Shown: piece after piece, positions 51,495 to 60,644 of the stretch
Layout of the letters: the number at the start of each line of letters is the position of its first letter
Position numbering within the stretch: position 1 is the first letter of the stretch
DNA from: Hyphomonadaceae bacterium
GTDB taxonomy: Bacteria > Pseudomonadota > Alphaproteobacteria > Caulobacterales > Hyphomonadaceae
DNA length: 64,000 bases
Direction: 5' to 3'
Assembly: GCA_022844475.1 (NCBI GenBank)
Contig: JALHLR010000002.1
Coordinates: 1 to 64,000, forward strand
The notes under the pieces: model-generated
Databases searched by the model: none
Told to the model about the DNA's origin: nothing
Seen by the model: the letters and a program-made list of their open reading frames with translations, nothing else
Position numbers and translations under genes: made by a program

Positions 51495-53072
51495 CTACGG
51501 CGCGGGCGCCGACGGCAACGTATAGCCGACCGTCGCGCCGGGTCCGGGCGGAAGATCCAGCATCACCCATCCGACGGTCAGCGCCGTCCCAACGATCAGG
51601 ATCCAGATGGAATAGGGCAGCATCGTCGCCGCGAGACTTCCCAGACCGAAGTTCGGATCCCAGCGCTGGGCGAAGGTCAGGATCAGCGGGAAATACACCA
51701 TCAGCGGCGAGATGATATTGGTCGCGCCATCGCCAACGCGGAACGCCGCCGTCGTCATCTCCGGACTGATGTTCAGCAGCATCAGCATCGGGACCAGCAC
51801 TGGCGCCAGCAGCGCCCACTTCGCGCTTGCTGATCCGATCAGCAGGTTCACGATGCCTGTCATGACCACGATCGACGCCAGCAGCGCCGGCGCCGGCATG
51901 TTGGTGGACTTCAGGAAGTCCGCCCCGTTCACCGCGACGACCAGGCCGAGATTGGTCCAGTTGAACATCGCCACGAAGTGCGCCGCCACGAAGGCGAGAA
52001 CGAGATAATATGCCATGTCGCCCATCGATTGCGCCATCATCCGCACCACGTCGCGATGCCCCTTGATGCTCCCCGTGACAGCGCCATAGACCCAGCCCAT
52101 CGCGAGGAAGAGCACGAAGAACCCCGCCACCAGCGACTGCAGCAGCGGCGTCAGCTGGATCACCAGATTGTCGCCCTCAGAATTCATCAACGGCGTGCCC
52201 GGTCCCAATGTCAGGAACAGCCACAGCGCGACCACCGCCAGCCCGGCCAACCCCGCATAGCCCAGCGCCTTCCCTTCCTTCGCGCCATCGGTCGCCACCG
52301 GCTCGATCCCCGACGCCGCGCCGCCAGTCCATTTGCCCAGGCGCGGCTCGATGATCCTGTCGGTCACGAACCAGATCACCGGCAGGAACACGATCAGCAT
52401 CGCTGCGATGAACCACCAGTTGCCGGCGATGTTCATCGTCGCGTCCGGCGTGATCGTCTCCGTCGCCGCCTGCGTGATGCCGAACAGCAGCGCGTCCAGC
52501 TGGCCCGGCAACAGGTTGGCCGAGAAACCTCCGGACACGCCCGCGAACGCCGCAGCGATCCCCGCAATCGGATGCCGCCCCGCCGACGCATAGAGAACAG
52601 CCGCCAGCGGGATCAGCACGACATAAGCCGCATCCGCCGCCAGGTTTCCCATCATCGCCACGAAGGCGATCATTGGCGTCAGCAGGAAGGTCGGCGCGCC
52701 CTTCACGGCCCCGCGCATCGCCGCGCCGAACAGTCCCGTGCGCTCGGCAACCCCGGCGCCCAGCATCACGACCAGCACATAGCCCAGCGGATGAAAGTGC
52801 GTGAATGTCGTCGGCATCTCCACCAGCAGGCGGCGGATGTTGGCCGGATCGAAAATGCTCGACGCCTGCACCAGCACAGGCGCGCCCGTATCGTCCACAT
52901 TGACTGGATGCGGCACCTGCACGCCCGCCGCCGCCGCAATCGCCGAGATCACTGCGAGAATCAGGATCAGCCACAGGAAGATGAAGACCGGGTCGGGCAA
53001 CGCATTGCCTGTCCGCTCGATCCATCCAAGTATGCCCTTGGGGCGCGGCTGGTCGGCGGCGGCTTCGGCCAT
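51495..53072 (-). CDS. AbgT-family transporter
   Basis: 525 aa inner-membrane transporter, related to AbgT (p-aminobenzoyl-glutamate uptake) and to MtrF/YdaH, which export antimetabolites. About eleven helices and two re-entrant loops. Recognisable sequences: GWIERTGNALPDPVFIFLW at the start, GGFSANLLPGQLDALLFGIT near 194, and the C-terminal SPLMVYFPLILTFAQRWDPN. Start at MAEAAADQPR avoids a non-conserved 11-residue extension. The M20 lipoprotein at 2.4-3.8 kb is in the enzyme family that pairs with AbgT. Confidence 0.92.
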   Translation of the reverse strand: MAEAAADQPRPKGILGWIERTGNALPDPVFIFLWLILILAVISAIAAAAGVQVPHPVNVDDTGAPVLVQASSIFDPANIRRLLVEMPTTFTHFHPLGYVLVVMLGAGVAERTGLFGAAMRGAVKGAPTFLLTPMIAFVAMMGNLAADAAYVVLIPLAAVLYASAGRHPIAGIAAAFAGVSGGFSANLLPGQLDALLFGITQAATETITPDATMNIAGNWWFIAAMLIVFLPVIWFVTDRIIEPRLGKWTGGAASGIEPVATDGAKEGKALGYAGLAGLAVVALWLFLTLGPGTPLMNSEGDNLVIQLTPLLQSLVAGFFVLFLAMGWVYGAVTGSIKGHRDVVRMMAQSMGDMAYYLVLAFVAAHFVAMFNWTNLGLVVAVNGADFLKSTNMPAPALLASIVVMTGIVNLLIGSASAKWALLAPVLVPMLMLLNISPEMTTAAFRVGDGATNIISPLMVYFPLILTFAQRWDPNFGLGSLAATMLPYSIWILIVGTALTVGWVMLDLPPGPGATVGYTLPSAPAP

Positions 53073-53176
53073 GCAATTGCTCCTGTCCCTGCACACACGC
53101 AGCAAGTCCGGCGTCGAACGTCAATGGGGGGGCGCGCGTAATCGTGGATACGAGCGGCAGGGATTCGCCCCATGCG

Positions 53177-53602
53177 TCAGGTGACGCGAAACTTTGCATC
53201 CGCCCGCGCGATCACGTCGCCGTCGGCGGTGACGAACGCCTGTGCAAAGCACAGCGTGCGCCCCGTCTTCACATACTGCGTATCGAACGCCACCCACTGG
53301 CCCAGCTTCGCCGCACCGATAAAGTCGATCGCCATCGACACGGTCACCAGCCCGCCCTCCGGCTTGCGCCCCGCCGCCGTCAGAACCTGTACGCAGCTCA
53401 GGCCCATCGCATTGTCCGCCAGCGCCGCGATCAGTCCGCCATGCACCATACCGCGCGAATTGGTGTGCGTGTCGCGCGCGTAGAGCCCGATGATCACGCG
53501 ATCGTTTGTCCGCTGCGAATAGAGCGGCTCCCACGGTTCTGTCAGCGGGGAGCGACGGAAATGGGGCTCGAACCCCTGTGGCGGAGCGGGCGATGTCATC
53601 AT
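53177..53602 (-). CDS. PaaI-type hotdog thioesterase
   Basis: 141 aa hotdog-fold acyl-CoA thioesterase. Conserved motif NSRGMVHGGLIAALADNAMG near residue 60 with the catalytic Asp/Asn region, followed by GGLVTVSMAIDFIGAAKLGQ. The start MMTSPAPP is preferred. Divergent from the carboxylesterase gene with about 150 nt in between. Substrate unknown. Confidence 0.87.
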   Translation of the reverse strand: MMTSPAPPQGFEPHFRRSPLTEPWEPLYSQRTNDRVIIGLYARDTHTNSRGMVHGGLIAALADNAMGLSCVQVLTAAGRKPEGGLVTVSMAIDFIGAAKLGQWVAFDTQYVKTGRTLCFAQAFVTADGDVIARADAKFRVT

Positions 53603-53751
53603 CTGTTCTCCTGGCCGGCCGCGTACGGGGCTGGACTGCACCGCCGCCATCTCTCCGGAACTTCATCCTCGATTGCTGGACGCAGTATGCGCAGGGTTTT
53701 ACCGTTCGCAACGCATCCGGCCACCAGATCGGAGCATCCAGGGAGAGAACA

Positions 53752-55371
53752 ATGAGCAACCAAATGCAGGGCAGCCGCCGCGCCATCCTCAAGGCATCCG
53801 TCGCCCTCATCGCCATAGGCGCAGGCGGTGGCATGGTCGCGGGATGCAGCAATGAAGCGCCGGCGCCCGCCGCCGCGGCCGTCGATCCGAACCCCGTGGT
53901 CACCACGACCCATGGCAAGGTCAAAGGCGCAATCGAAGACGGCATCGTCACCTTCAAGGGCGTCCGCTACGGCGCCGATACCGCCACCACCCGTTTCCAG
54001 GCCCCGCGCGCGCCAGAACCGTGGACCGACGTGAAGGACGCGCTGGCCTATGCCAGCTCCGCGCCCCAGCCTGCCTCCGGCGACGGCGGCGGGCTCTTCG
54101 CCTCATGGCGCCCCAACCCGCCGCTGCCAACGAGCGAAGACTGCCTCTTCCTCAATGTCTGGACGCCCGCCGCGGATGGCAAGAAACGCCCTGTCCTCGT
54201 CTGGTTCCACGGCGGCGGCTTCGCCACCGGCTCCGGCTCGTCCTACGCCTATGACGGCGTGCGCCTCGCCAGGCGCGGCGATGTCGTGGTCGTCACCACC
54301 AACCACCGCCTCAATCAGTTCGGCTATCTCAACCTGGCCGCCTATGGCGAGCAGTTCGCGGATTCCGGCGCCGTCGGCGCGCTCGACATGATCCAGTCGC
54401 TCGAATGGGTGCGCGACAACATCGCTGCGTTCGGCGGCGACCCCGCGAACGTCCTCATCTTCGGCGAATCCGGCGGCGGCTCGAAGGTCTGCACGCTGAT
54501 GGCGATGGACAAAGCCCAGGGTCTGTTCCACCGCGCCGTGGTACAGTCCGGCCCGCGCATCAATCACGCCCCGAAAGACACATCGGCCAAGGCGGCGGAC
54601 GAGGTGGTAAAGAAGCTCGGCCTGACGAAGGACACCATCGCCCAAATCCTCACCAAACCCGTGGCGGACCTGCAGGCCGCCGCCGAGGGCGTGCAAGGGG
54701 CAGGCTCCGGTCCGGTGCTCGACGGCCGCTCGATCACGCGCGATCCGTTCAACCCGGACGGCCCGCCGCAGTCGGCCAACGTTCCGCTCCTCATCGGCAG
54801 CAACCGCACCGAGGGCACGTCGCTCACGCCCGCCGACAGCCCGAACCATAGCCTCACCTGGGACACACTCCCCGCGGCCATCAAACAGGCCTTCCCCGGC
54901 AAGAACGAGAAAACGATCATCGACCTCTACAAGAAGAACCATCCAGATATCGAGGCGCCCGAACTGTTCTTCATGGCGACCGCCGACAACACCTTCTTCC
55001 GCGGCAGCGTCACCGTCGCGGACCGCAAGGCGCAGCAGGGCGGCGCCCCCGTCTTCTTCTACATGCTCGACTGGGAAACGCCGGTGATGGAAGGCAAGCG
55101 CTATGTGCCCCATGCGCTGGACATCGGCATGGTGTTCGACAACGTCGCCAAGTCGGAGTCGATGTCCGGCACGGGTCCCGAGGCACAAGCGATCGCCGAC
55201 CAGATGTCCGAGAGCTGGATCGCCTTCGCCCGCAACGGCGATCCGTCCAATCCGAAAGTGCCCGCCTGGCCAGCCTACAAGGCCGACGCGCGCAGCATGA
55301 TGGTCTTCCGCACGACCCCTGGCATCGAAGTCGACATCCGCGCAGCCGAGCGCGGAGCGACTGCCGCCTGA
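53752..55371 (+). CDS. type B carboxylesterase, exported lipoprotein
   Basis: 539 aa esterase of the carboxylesterase family. Signal sequence with twin Arg (GSRRAILKA) and lipobox VAGC (Cys32), so likely Tat-exported and lipid-anchored. Oxyanion hole HGGGFATG near 153, nucleophile Ser240 in FGESGGGSK, acid in SNRTEGT and His in PHALDIGMVF. Motif TSEDCLFLNVW is the family hallmark. ATG 53752 with GGGAGAG before it; longer in-frame extension rejected. A hairpin lies after the stop. Confidence 0.94.
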   Translation: MSNQMQGSRRAILKASVALIAIGAGGGMVAGCSNEAPAPAAAAVDPNPVVTTTHGKVKGAIEDGIVTFKGVRYGADTATTRFQAPRAPEPWTDVKDALAYASSAPQPASGDGGGLFASWRPNPPLPTSEDCLFLNVWTPAADGKKRPVLVWFHGGGFATGSGSSYAYDGVRLARRGDVVVVTTNHRLNQFGYLNLAAYGEQFADSGAVGALDMIQSLEWVRDNIAAFGGDPANVLIFGESGGGSKVCTLMAMDKAQGLFHRAVVQSGPRINHAPKDTSAKAADEVVKKLGLTKDTIAQILTKPVADLQAAAEGVQGAGSGPVLDGRSITRDPFNPDGPPQSANVPLLIGSNRTEGTSLTPADSPNHSLTWDTLPAAIKQAFPGKNEKTIIDLYKKNHPDIEAPELFFMATADNTFFRGSVTVADRKAQQGGAPVFFYMLDWETPVMEGKRYVPHALDIGMVFDNVAKSESMSGTGPEAQAIADQMSESWIAFARNGDPSNPKVPAWPAYKADARSMMVFRTTPGIEVDIRAAERGATAA

Positions 55372-55388
55372 GACATCACAGCCTGTCG

Positions 55389-55419
55389 CCCCGGACAGCC
55401 GCCTTGCGGCTATCCGGGG
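55389..55419 (+). terminator. hairpin after the carboxylesterase gene
   Basis: CCCCGGACAGCCGC pairs with GCGGCTATCCGGGG (14 positions, one C-A mismatch) around a CTT loop. No long T-run follows (CCCGTTTCC), so termination is plausible but weakly supported. Confidence 0.5.
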
Positions 55420-55544
55420 CCCGTTTCCGAGGCGCCTGAACCTCTGCCGTTCGCGGATCTGTGTATGGGCGGGACTCACGACGTCTGGCGACAACCCCAG
55501 AAGCACTCTCGCTCCCGGCTGCCCGCCATCCTACATTGCCAGCC

Positions 55545-57182
55545 ATGCAATCCTTTGCCGCGCTTCTTGAACGGCTGGTGCTCACGCCGTCCCGCAACGC
55601 GAAGCTCCAGCTGATCTGCGACTACCTCCGCCACACCGGCGATCCGTCGCGCGGCTGGGCCATCGCGGCGATCACCGGCGACTTGAACATTCCCTCCGTG
55701 AAGCCTGCCGCCATCCGGGCCCTTGTCGCCGACCGTGTCGACCCCGTCCTGTTCAACCTCAGCTACGACTATGTCGGCGACCTCGCAGAAACCATCTCCC
55801 TGATCTGGCCGCAGCGCCCCGGCGCCAACCGCTCGCCCGCCCTCAACGAGGTCGTTGAGACGCTGATGGAATCCACCAGGGCGCAGGGCCTGCTTCTCGT
55901 CGAAGGCTGGCTCGACGCGCTCGACTCCAACGGCCGCTGGGCACTGTTGAAGCTCATCACCGGCGGCCTGCGCATCGGCGTCTCGGCCCGCCTCGCGCGG
56001 CAAGCCCTGGCCGACTATGGCACAAAAGCGGGGAACAAGGTCGAGGTGTCGGAGATCGAGGAACTCTGGCACGGCATGGCGCCGCCCTATCTCGATCTCC
56101 TGGTCTGGCTCGACAGCCGAGGCCCCAAACCCGTCTCAGGCGCGCTCTCCCCCTTCCGCCCACCCATGCTGGCCCACCCGCTCCTCAGCAAAGCCGAGCG
56201 CATCGAGGCGGCAGATCTCGACCCGGCCCTCATCTCCCCCAACGACTTCGCCGCCGAATGGAAGTGGGACGGCGTCCGCGTCCAGCTCGCAGCCGACAGG
56301 GACGTGCGCCGCCTCTACACCCGCAATGGCGACGACATCTCGAAGACTTTCCCCGACCTGCTCGAAGCGGCAAACTTCAACGCCGCCATCGACGGCGAAC
56401 TTCTCATCCGCTCCCCACAAGGCGGCGTCGCCTCCTTCAATGAGCTGCAGCAACGCCTCAACCGCAAGCTCGTCTCGCCCAGGCAGATGGCCGAGCGTCC
56501 CGCCATGCTCCGCGCCTACGACCTGCTGCAGGAAGGCGACGACGACCTCCGCCCGCTCGCCTTCGCCGAACGTCGCAAGCGCCTCGAACGCTTCATTGTC
56601 ACGCTCGACGATCCGCGCATCGACCTCTCACCCCTTGTCCAATTCACAGACGCCGTCACCCTCGACGAGCTGCGCCGCAACCCGCCCACCAACGAGATAG
56701 AAGGCCTGATGCTGAAACGCTGGGATGCGCCCTATGTCACGGGCCGCCCCGCTGGCCAGTGGTACAAGTGGAAGCGCGACCCGTATCTCGTTGACGCTGT
56801 GCTGATGTACGCCCAGCGCGGCCACGGCAAGCGCTCCGGCCTCTACTCCGACTTCACCTTCGGCGTCTGGCGCACGACAGGCGAAGGCGAGGAACTCACG
56901 CCCGTCGGCAAGGCCTATTTCGGATTCACCGACGAGGAACTCTCCACGCTCGACAGATACGTCCGCGACAACACGATCGATCGCTACGGCCCCGTCCGCT
57001 CCGTCACCGCCAACAGGGACACCGGCCTCGTCCTCGAGGTCGCCTTCGAAGGCCTCCAGCGCTCGCCCCGCCACCGCTCTGGCCTTGCCATGCGCTTCCC
57101 CCGCATCCACCGCATCCGCTGGGACAAACCCTCGCGGGACGCCGACCGCATCGAAACGCTGCAAGCGATGCTGCCGGACTAG
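55545..57182 (+). CDS. ATP-dependent DNA ligase (cisplatin-damage/Lhr-linked type)
   Basis: 545 aa ATP-dependent DNA ligase completing the repair set with Lhr, PdeM and the MBL exonuclease. The adenylated residue is Lys240 in AEWKWDGVRVQL (K-x-D-G). An N-terminal DNA-binding domain (ITGGLRIGVSARLARQALAD near 140) precedes the nucleotidyltransferase; motif V and the OB domain follow (PTNEIEGLMLKRWDAPY, GKAYFGFTDEEL). Start MQSFAALLER preferred over an upstream in-frame ATG. Encoded on the plus strand, 5 kb from the exonuclease. Confidence 0.93.
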   Translation: MQSFAALLERLVLTPSRNAKLQLICDYLRHTGDPSRGWAIAAITGDLNIPSVKPAAIRALVADRVDPVLFNLSYDYVGDLAETISLIWPQRPGANRSPALNEVVETLMESTRAQGLLLVEGWLDALDSNGRWALLKLITGGLRIGVSARLARQALADYGTKAGNKVEVSEIEELWHGMAPPYLDLLVWLDSRGPKPVSGALSPFRPPMLAHPLLSKAERIEAADLDPALISPNDFAAEWKWDGVRVQLAADRDVRRLYTRNGDDISKTFPDLLEAANFNAAIDGELLIRSPQGGVASFNELQQRLNRKLVSPRQMAERPAMLRAYDLLQEGDDDLRPLAFAERRKRLERFIVTLDDPRIDLSPLVQFTDAVTLDELRRNPPTNEIEGLMLKRWDAPYVTGRPAGQWYKWKRDPYLVDAVLMYAQRGHGKRSGLYSDFTFGVWRTTGEGEELTPVGKAYFGFTDEELSTLDRYVRDNTIDRYGPVRSVTANRDTGLVLEVAFEGLQRSPRHRSGLAMRFPRIHRIRWDKPSRDADRIETLQAMLPD

Positions 57183-57796
57183 GTCACGAACTTGTCGCGG
57201 TTCTTGCCTCTCGCCGTCGCGTAGTGGCCCCGGATCACAGCAAGATCCTGCTCATAGTCCCCGCTCGGATAAACCACCGCCGCAAGGCTCACGCGCTTCG
57301 TCCCATAATCCAGCACGCTCAGCACGATCGGCACGCCCGCCGCCACCGCGATATGATAGAAGCCGCTCTTCCACTCACGTACGGCGCTGCGCGTCCCCTC
57401 CGGCGGAATCGCCAGCACCATTCGCTCGGAAGCCGCAAACGCATCCGTCATCACACGGACCACATCATTGCTCTGCGACCGATCGATCGGCACACACCCC
57501 AGCGCCTTGATCAGCCCCCCGAACGGCCCGCGCGTCAGGCTGGCCTTGCCCATCCAGCGCAGCTTCACGCGATAGTGCGCGGCCGTCGCCAGCATGTTGA
57601 GCCCATCCCAGTTCGAGGTATGCGGCGCCGCGACCAGAACAACCTTGTCCAGCGCCGGAAAGTCCCCGCACACCTTCCATCCGGCAAGCTTCAGATAGCC
57701 CCCGCCGATCCAGCGCACGATTTCAGAGCCGACGCCGGCGAATCTCGCAGGCCGCGCCGTCGAACCTTCAATAAGGACTTGCCTCGCCGCGCTCAC
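57179..57796 (-). CDS. PlsC-like lysophospholipid acyltransferase
   Basis: 205 aa acyltransferase of the PlsC/LPLAT superfamily. The catalytic H-x4-D is HTSNWDG near residue 59; the acyl-acceptor motif is IPPEGTRSAVREWK near 129. Its stop is 4 nt inside the ligase 3' end (convergent). The next gene on the same strand overlaps by 4 nt. Possible acceptors include lysophosphatidate or other glycerolipids. No membrane helix is clear. Confidence 0.85.
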   Translation of the reverse strand: MSAARQVLIEGSTARPARFAGVGSEIVRWIGGGYLKLAGWKVCGDFPALDKVVLVAAPHTSNWDGLNMLATAAHYRVKLRWMGKASLTRGPFGGLIKALGCVPIDRSQSNDVVRVMTDAFAASERMVLAIPPEGTRSAVREWKSGFYHIAVAAGVPIVLSVLDYGTKRVSLAAVVYPSGDYEQDLAVIRGHYATARGKNRDKFVT

Positions 57797-57999
57797 TGGC
57801 CTTTCGCACGCGGCGTACGAAGCGAGAGGAACAGCACGACCAGCCCGACGACCGCCAGCACCGCGCCGCGATACGACCAGTCAATGACGCCCGTCATGAA
57901 ACTGCCCGGGATCACATTGACCCCCTGGAAAATCCACACCACGCCCATCAGCACGCACAACGCCCCCACGATCGCGCCTGCAATCCTCAGATACTTCAT
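57793..57999 (-). CDS. small two-helix membrane protein, DUF3185-like
   Basis: 68 aa from ATG giving MKYLRIAGA. Helices: residues 5-22 (RIAGAIVGALCVLMGVVW) and 40-60 (YRGAVLAVVGLVVLFLSL). The stretch GVVWIFQGVNVIPGSFM between them is the kind of loop found in small bacterial DUF3185-like proteins. Coupled by a 4-nt overlap to the acyltransferase gene. Confidence 0.68.
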   Translation of the reverse strand: MKYLRIAGAIVGALCVLMGVVWIFQGVNVIPGSFMTGVIDWSYRGAVLAVVGLVVLFLSLRTPRAKGQ

Positions 58000-58124
58000 C
58001 CGCCTCTCCCGTTGCGCGCACCCTAGCAGAACCCGACCCCGCGTCACGGCCCCATCACGGCTTTGTATGCAACCGGCAGCGTGTTAGTTTTCCCTCGACC
58101 GGCAGAAGCCGAAGGGGACGAACC

Positions 58125-58598
58125 GTGCAGCAGACGATGCGCAGATTATCTCTTGCGATCACGTTTGGCGTGATGCTCGCCCTCTCGGCCTGCGCCTCAT
58201 CCTCTCCGTCAGCGCCAGCGCCAGCGGCCCCCAGCGCCCCCGCTCCGCTCCCGGCCCCCGCCTCTGACCCGCGCGCCACGCCCAGCGCCGATACACTCAG
58301 CCAGTATCGCGCATGGATCGCATGGGCCCGCCGCCAGCACCCTTACGAAGAATCCGAAGCACGCATGTACGCCGTGATGATGTGCGAGTCCGGCGGCCGC
58401 CCCCTGATCGCGAATCCCGCAGGCCCCTACACCGGCCTCTTCCAGTACAGCAACGCCACCTGGAACGGCGCCTGGAATACCTATCGCGACCGCGGCGTGA
58501 AAAGCGCCGAAGCGCAGATCATGGCGACGGCTCTGGCGTGGAGCCTCAACATGCAATCCCACTGGGGCTGCTACCGGAAGACCGCCGCAACGCCGTGA
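58125..58598 (+). CDS. lysozyme-like / transglycosylase-type lipoprotein
   Basis: 157 aa. GTG start at 58125 with AAGGGG 7 nt upstream. Signal peptide with lipobox LSAC, then a Ser/Pro/Ala spacer to about 55. The globular part (60-155) has VMMCESGGRPLIANPAGPYT then GLFQYSNATWNGAWNTY, where Glu of CESGG is the expected catalytic acid of small goose-type/Rpf-like transglycosylases. Likely acts on peptidoglycan in the periplasm. A short relative of the family. Confidence 0.8.
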   Translation: MQQTMRRLSLAITFGVMLALSACASSSPSAPAPAAPSAPAPLPAPASDPRATPSADTLSQYRAWIAWARRQHPYEESEARMYAVMMCESGGRPLIANPAGPYTGLFQYSNATWNGAWNTYRDRGVKSAEAQIMATALAWSLNMQSHWGCYRKTAATP

Positions 58599-58670
58599 CG
58601 ATCGCCCCCTTGGGCCTCCCGCGATTCCGGCATAGTCACCACCCTGTCGCCTCAACAGCCCGGACCACGC

Positions 58671-59840
58671 ATGAATTTCCAGCAGCAGCTCTACGACTTC
58701 CAGCTCTGGGCGATGGATTTCCACGGCCCCACCCAGAAATGGATGTGGTCCACGATCGCCCTCCTGCTCGGTTACGCCATCGGCCTCGTCATCGCGCGCG
58801 TGCTGAGCTTCATCGCGAACAAGCTGTCGGGGCTGCGCCACGGGAAACCCACCGAAGGCGAGCAGAAGACAGCCGACCATGTCATGGTCGACATTCTCGG
58901 CGCCCTGATCCGCGCCCTTTCGCTGCTGATTGCCTGCGTCATCGTCGCAAACCTCCTGTTCGGATATCCGCTGCAGCAGGCCGAAGCGCTCGGCATCGCC
59001 TCCGTCCGCGGCCTCGCCATCCTTGTCGGCGTCTGGTTCCTCGGCTCATGGCTGGGCTCGCGCGTCCGCAAGTTCGGACACAAGCTCGGCCGCGCAAACG
59101 CCGGCAGTGAAACGCTGTTCACCTTCCTCGGCGCCGTCGTCCGCTTCGGCGCCTTCGCCGTCGGCCTCATTGCGGCGTTGCAGCAGTTCGGCTTCGACAC
59201 TGCCTCACTTCTCGCCGTCGTCGGCGCGGCAGGTCTCGCTATCGCACTGGCCCTGCAGGACACGCTGAAGGCCGTCGCCGCCGGCGTCGTCATCGCCGTC
59301 TTCCGCCCCTACAAGATCGGTGACGTCGTCCGCATCGCCGGACAGGACGGCACGGTCGCCGACATCACGCCCTTCACCACTGTCCTCAACACGCTCGATA
59401 ACCGCGAAGTTGTCGTCACCAACGACAAGGCATGGGGCGACGTCATCATCAACTCCTCCGCCCGCTCGCTGCGTCGCCTCGATCTGCTTTTCTCGATCGA
59501 CTACGGCGACGACATCGACAAGGCGCTGCACCTGATCTCCCAGATCCTGACCAACGACAGGCGCATCCGCAGCGAGCCGCCGATCTGGGTCAAGGTCACC
59601 GACCTCGCCCAGTCATCAGTGGACATCCGGGCCCGCGCCTGGGTGTCGAACAGCGACTGGTGGGACACGCGCTGCGACACAATCCGCGATGTCAAACTGG
59701 CGTTCGACCGCAACGGCATCACGATTCCCTACCCGCATCAGGTTCACGTCGACAAGCCGGCCCACGACCGCACGCCGCCCCAACTGCAATTGCCTGACGA
59801 CGAATTCCGCCCGCCCCGTGGACTTGAGCCGACAGACTGA
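58671..59840 (+). CDS. MscS-family mechanosensitive channel
   Basis: 389 aa. N-terminal helices (TMs at residues about 25-45, 75-100, 110-130), then the pore-lining signature VVGAAGLAIALALQDTLKAV near 183, and the MscS beta domain (FRPYKIGDVVRIAGQDGTVA, VVTNDKAWGDVIINSSAR). The C-terminal alpha/beta domain follows. A longer N-terminal part than minimal MscS. Responds to hypo-osmotic stress by family. Confidence 0.93.
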   Translation: MNFQQQLYDFQLWAMDFHGPTQKWMWSTIALLLGYAIGLVIARVLSFIANKLSGLRHGKPTEGEQKTADHVMVDILGALIRALSLLIACVIVANLLFGYPLQQAEALGIASVRGLAILVGVWFLGSWLGSRVRKFGHKLGRANAGSETLFTFLGAVVRFGAFAVGLIAALQQFGFDTASLLAVVGAAGLAIALALQDTLKAVAAGVVIAVFRPYKIGDVVRIAGQDGTVADITPFTTVLNTLDNREVVVTNDKAWGDVIINSSARSLRRLDLLFSIDYGDDIDKALHLISQILTNDRRIRSEPPIWVKVTDLAQSSVDIRARAWVSNSDWWDTRCDTIRDVKLAFDRNGITIPYPHQVHVDKPAHDRTPPQLQLPDDEFRPPRGLEPTD

Positions 59841-59875
59841 TAGCGTCTCAGAGGTTGCATCAGGGAAAGGAAGCC

Positions 59876-60331
59876 ATGGCCAAGCCCCGGCCAGACGACC
59901 GCCAGGTCCCGGCAAAAGTCACCGACGCCACATTCGAGCCGGTGTCCGAGGCTGATCCCTACCGGGAGTCCGATGAGCGTGGACATCGCGCCCGCCTGCC
60001 GCTGTCGTTCTCCGGCCGCATGTTCAATGTCGGATGGAAAGGCTGGACACGCCTGGTCATCGTTTGCGTCATCGTCGGCGCCGTGTTTCAGGCTGGCGGC
60101 TTCAATCCGTTCGCTCCCGGCTTCACCATCGGCGGCGGTCTGGGCCAGATCGTCAACGGCGTCATCAACATCGCTGGCTGGGCAGCTCAGAATGGCGGCC
60201 TGCCGCTCCTGCTGGGCGCGATTGCCGTATTGCCCTTCTGGCTGTTCTGGCGCGCGCTCGTGACGCTCTTCAACCGCGACAAGCCGCCCGGCCCTGACGA
60301 CCGCATCCTTCCGCGCGAGCGCAGGAAGTAG
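59876..60331 (+). CDS. small two-helix membrane protein, possibly DUF6460-like
   Basis: 151 aa from ATG 59876 with AAAGGAAG before it. A soluble N-terminus (residues 1-55), then helices near 60-85 (WTRLVIVCVIVGAVFQAGGF) and 115-140 (LPLLLGAIAVLPFWLFWRAL), and a basic tail. The overall layout recalls DUF6460, unconfirmed. Follows mscS by 35 nt. Confidence 0.72.
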   Translation: MAKPRPDDRQVPAKVTDATFEPVSEADPYRESDERGHRARLPLSFSGRMFNVGWKGWTRLVIVCVIVGAVFQAGGFNPFAPGFTIGGGLGQIVNGVINIAGWAAQNGGLPLLLGAIAVLPFWLFWRALVTLFNRDKPPGPDDRILPRERRK

Positions 60332-60644
60332 TCACACGCAATCTAGGTACGGCACGGTACAATCCACAGGATCTGTATTGTGATCGCAACAATCCCGTTG
60401 ACCCACCCGGGCTTCACGACATTCTTGTGACACTTCCGGCCCGTCCCCCCAACCCAGGGCCGAGAGATATGGGGCGCCGGGCAACCGGCGCCCCTGATCG
60501 TTTCTGGCCCTTGCTGCGGGCGCCCCAACGCCGCGCCGCCGGCCCCAAATCCCTGCGCGTCGAGGTAGATTTCCCGTTTCGCGGTGCATACGATCTTCCT
60601 CGCTGAAGCAATTCTTGACGCCTGCACCCAGGAGCTGAGCCCAG
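60332..60644. other. 313-nt non-coding stretch with a perfect tetraloop hairpin
   Basis: No credible gene. At 60471-60494 GGGGCGCCGG and CCGGCGCCCC form a perfect 10-bp stem closed by a GCAA tetraloop; a T-run is absent. Lies upstream of the LuxR-type regulator, so it may be a leader RNA or a small RNA. Confidence 0.4.

Noticed and set aside
53506-53751. N-terminal extension of the carboxylesterase
   Set aside because: The region is antisense to the thioesterase start, and the signal peptide with SD begins at 53752.
60340-60360. GGTAC repeats upstream of the LuxR-type gene as a possible operator
   Set aside because: The copies are short and form no symmetrical pair that would suit a LuxR-type binding site; probably chance.
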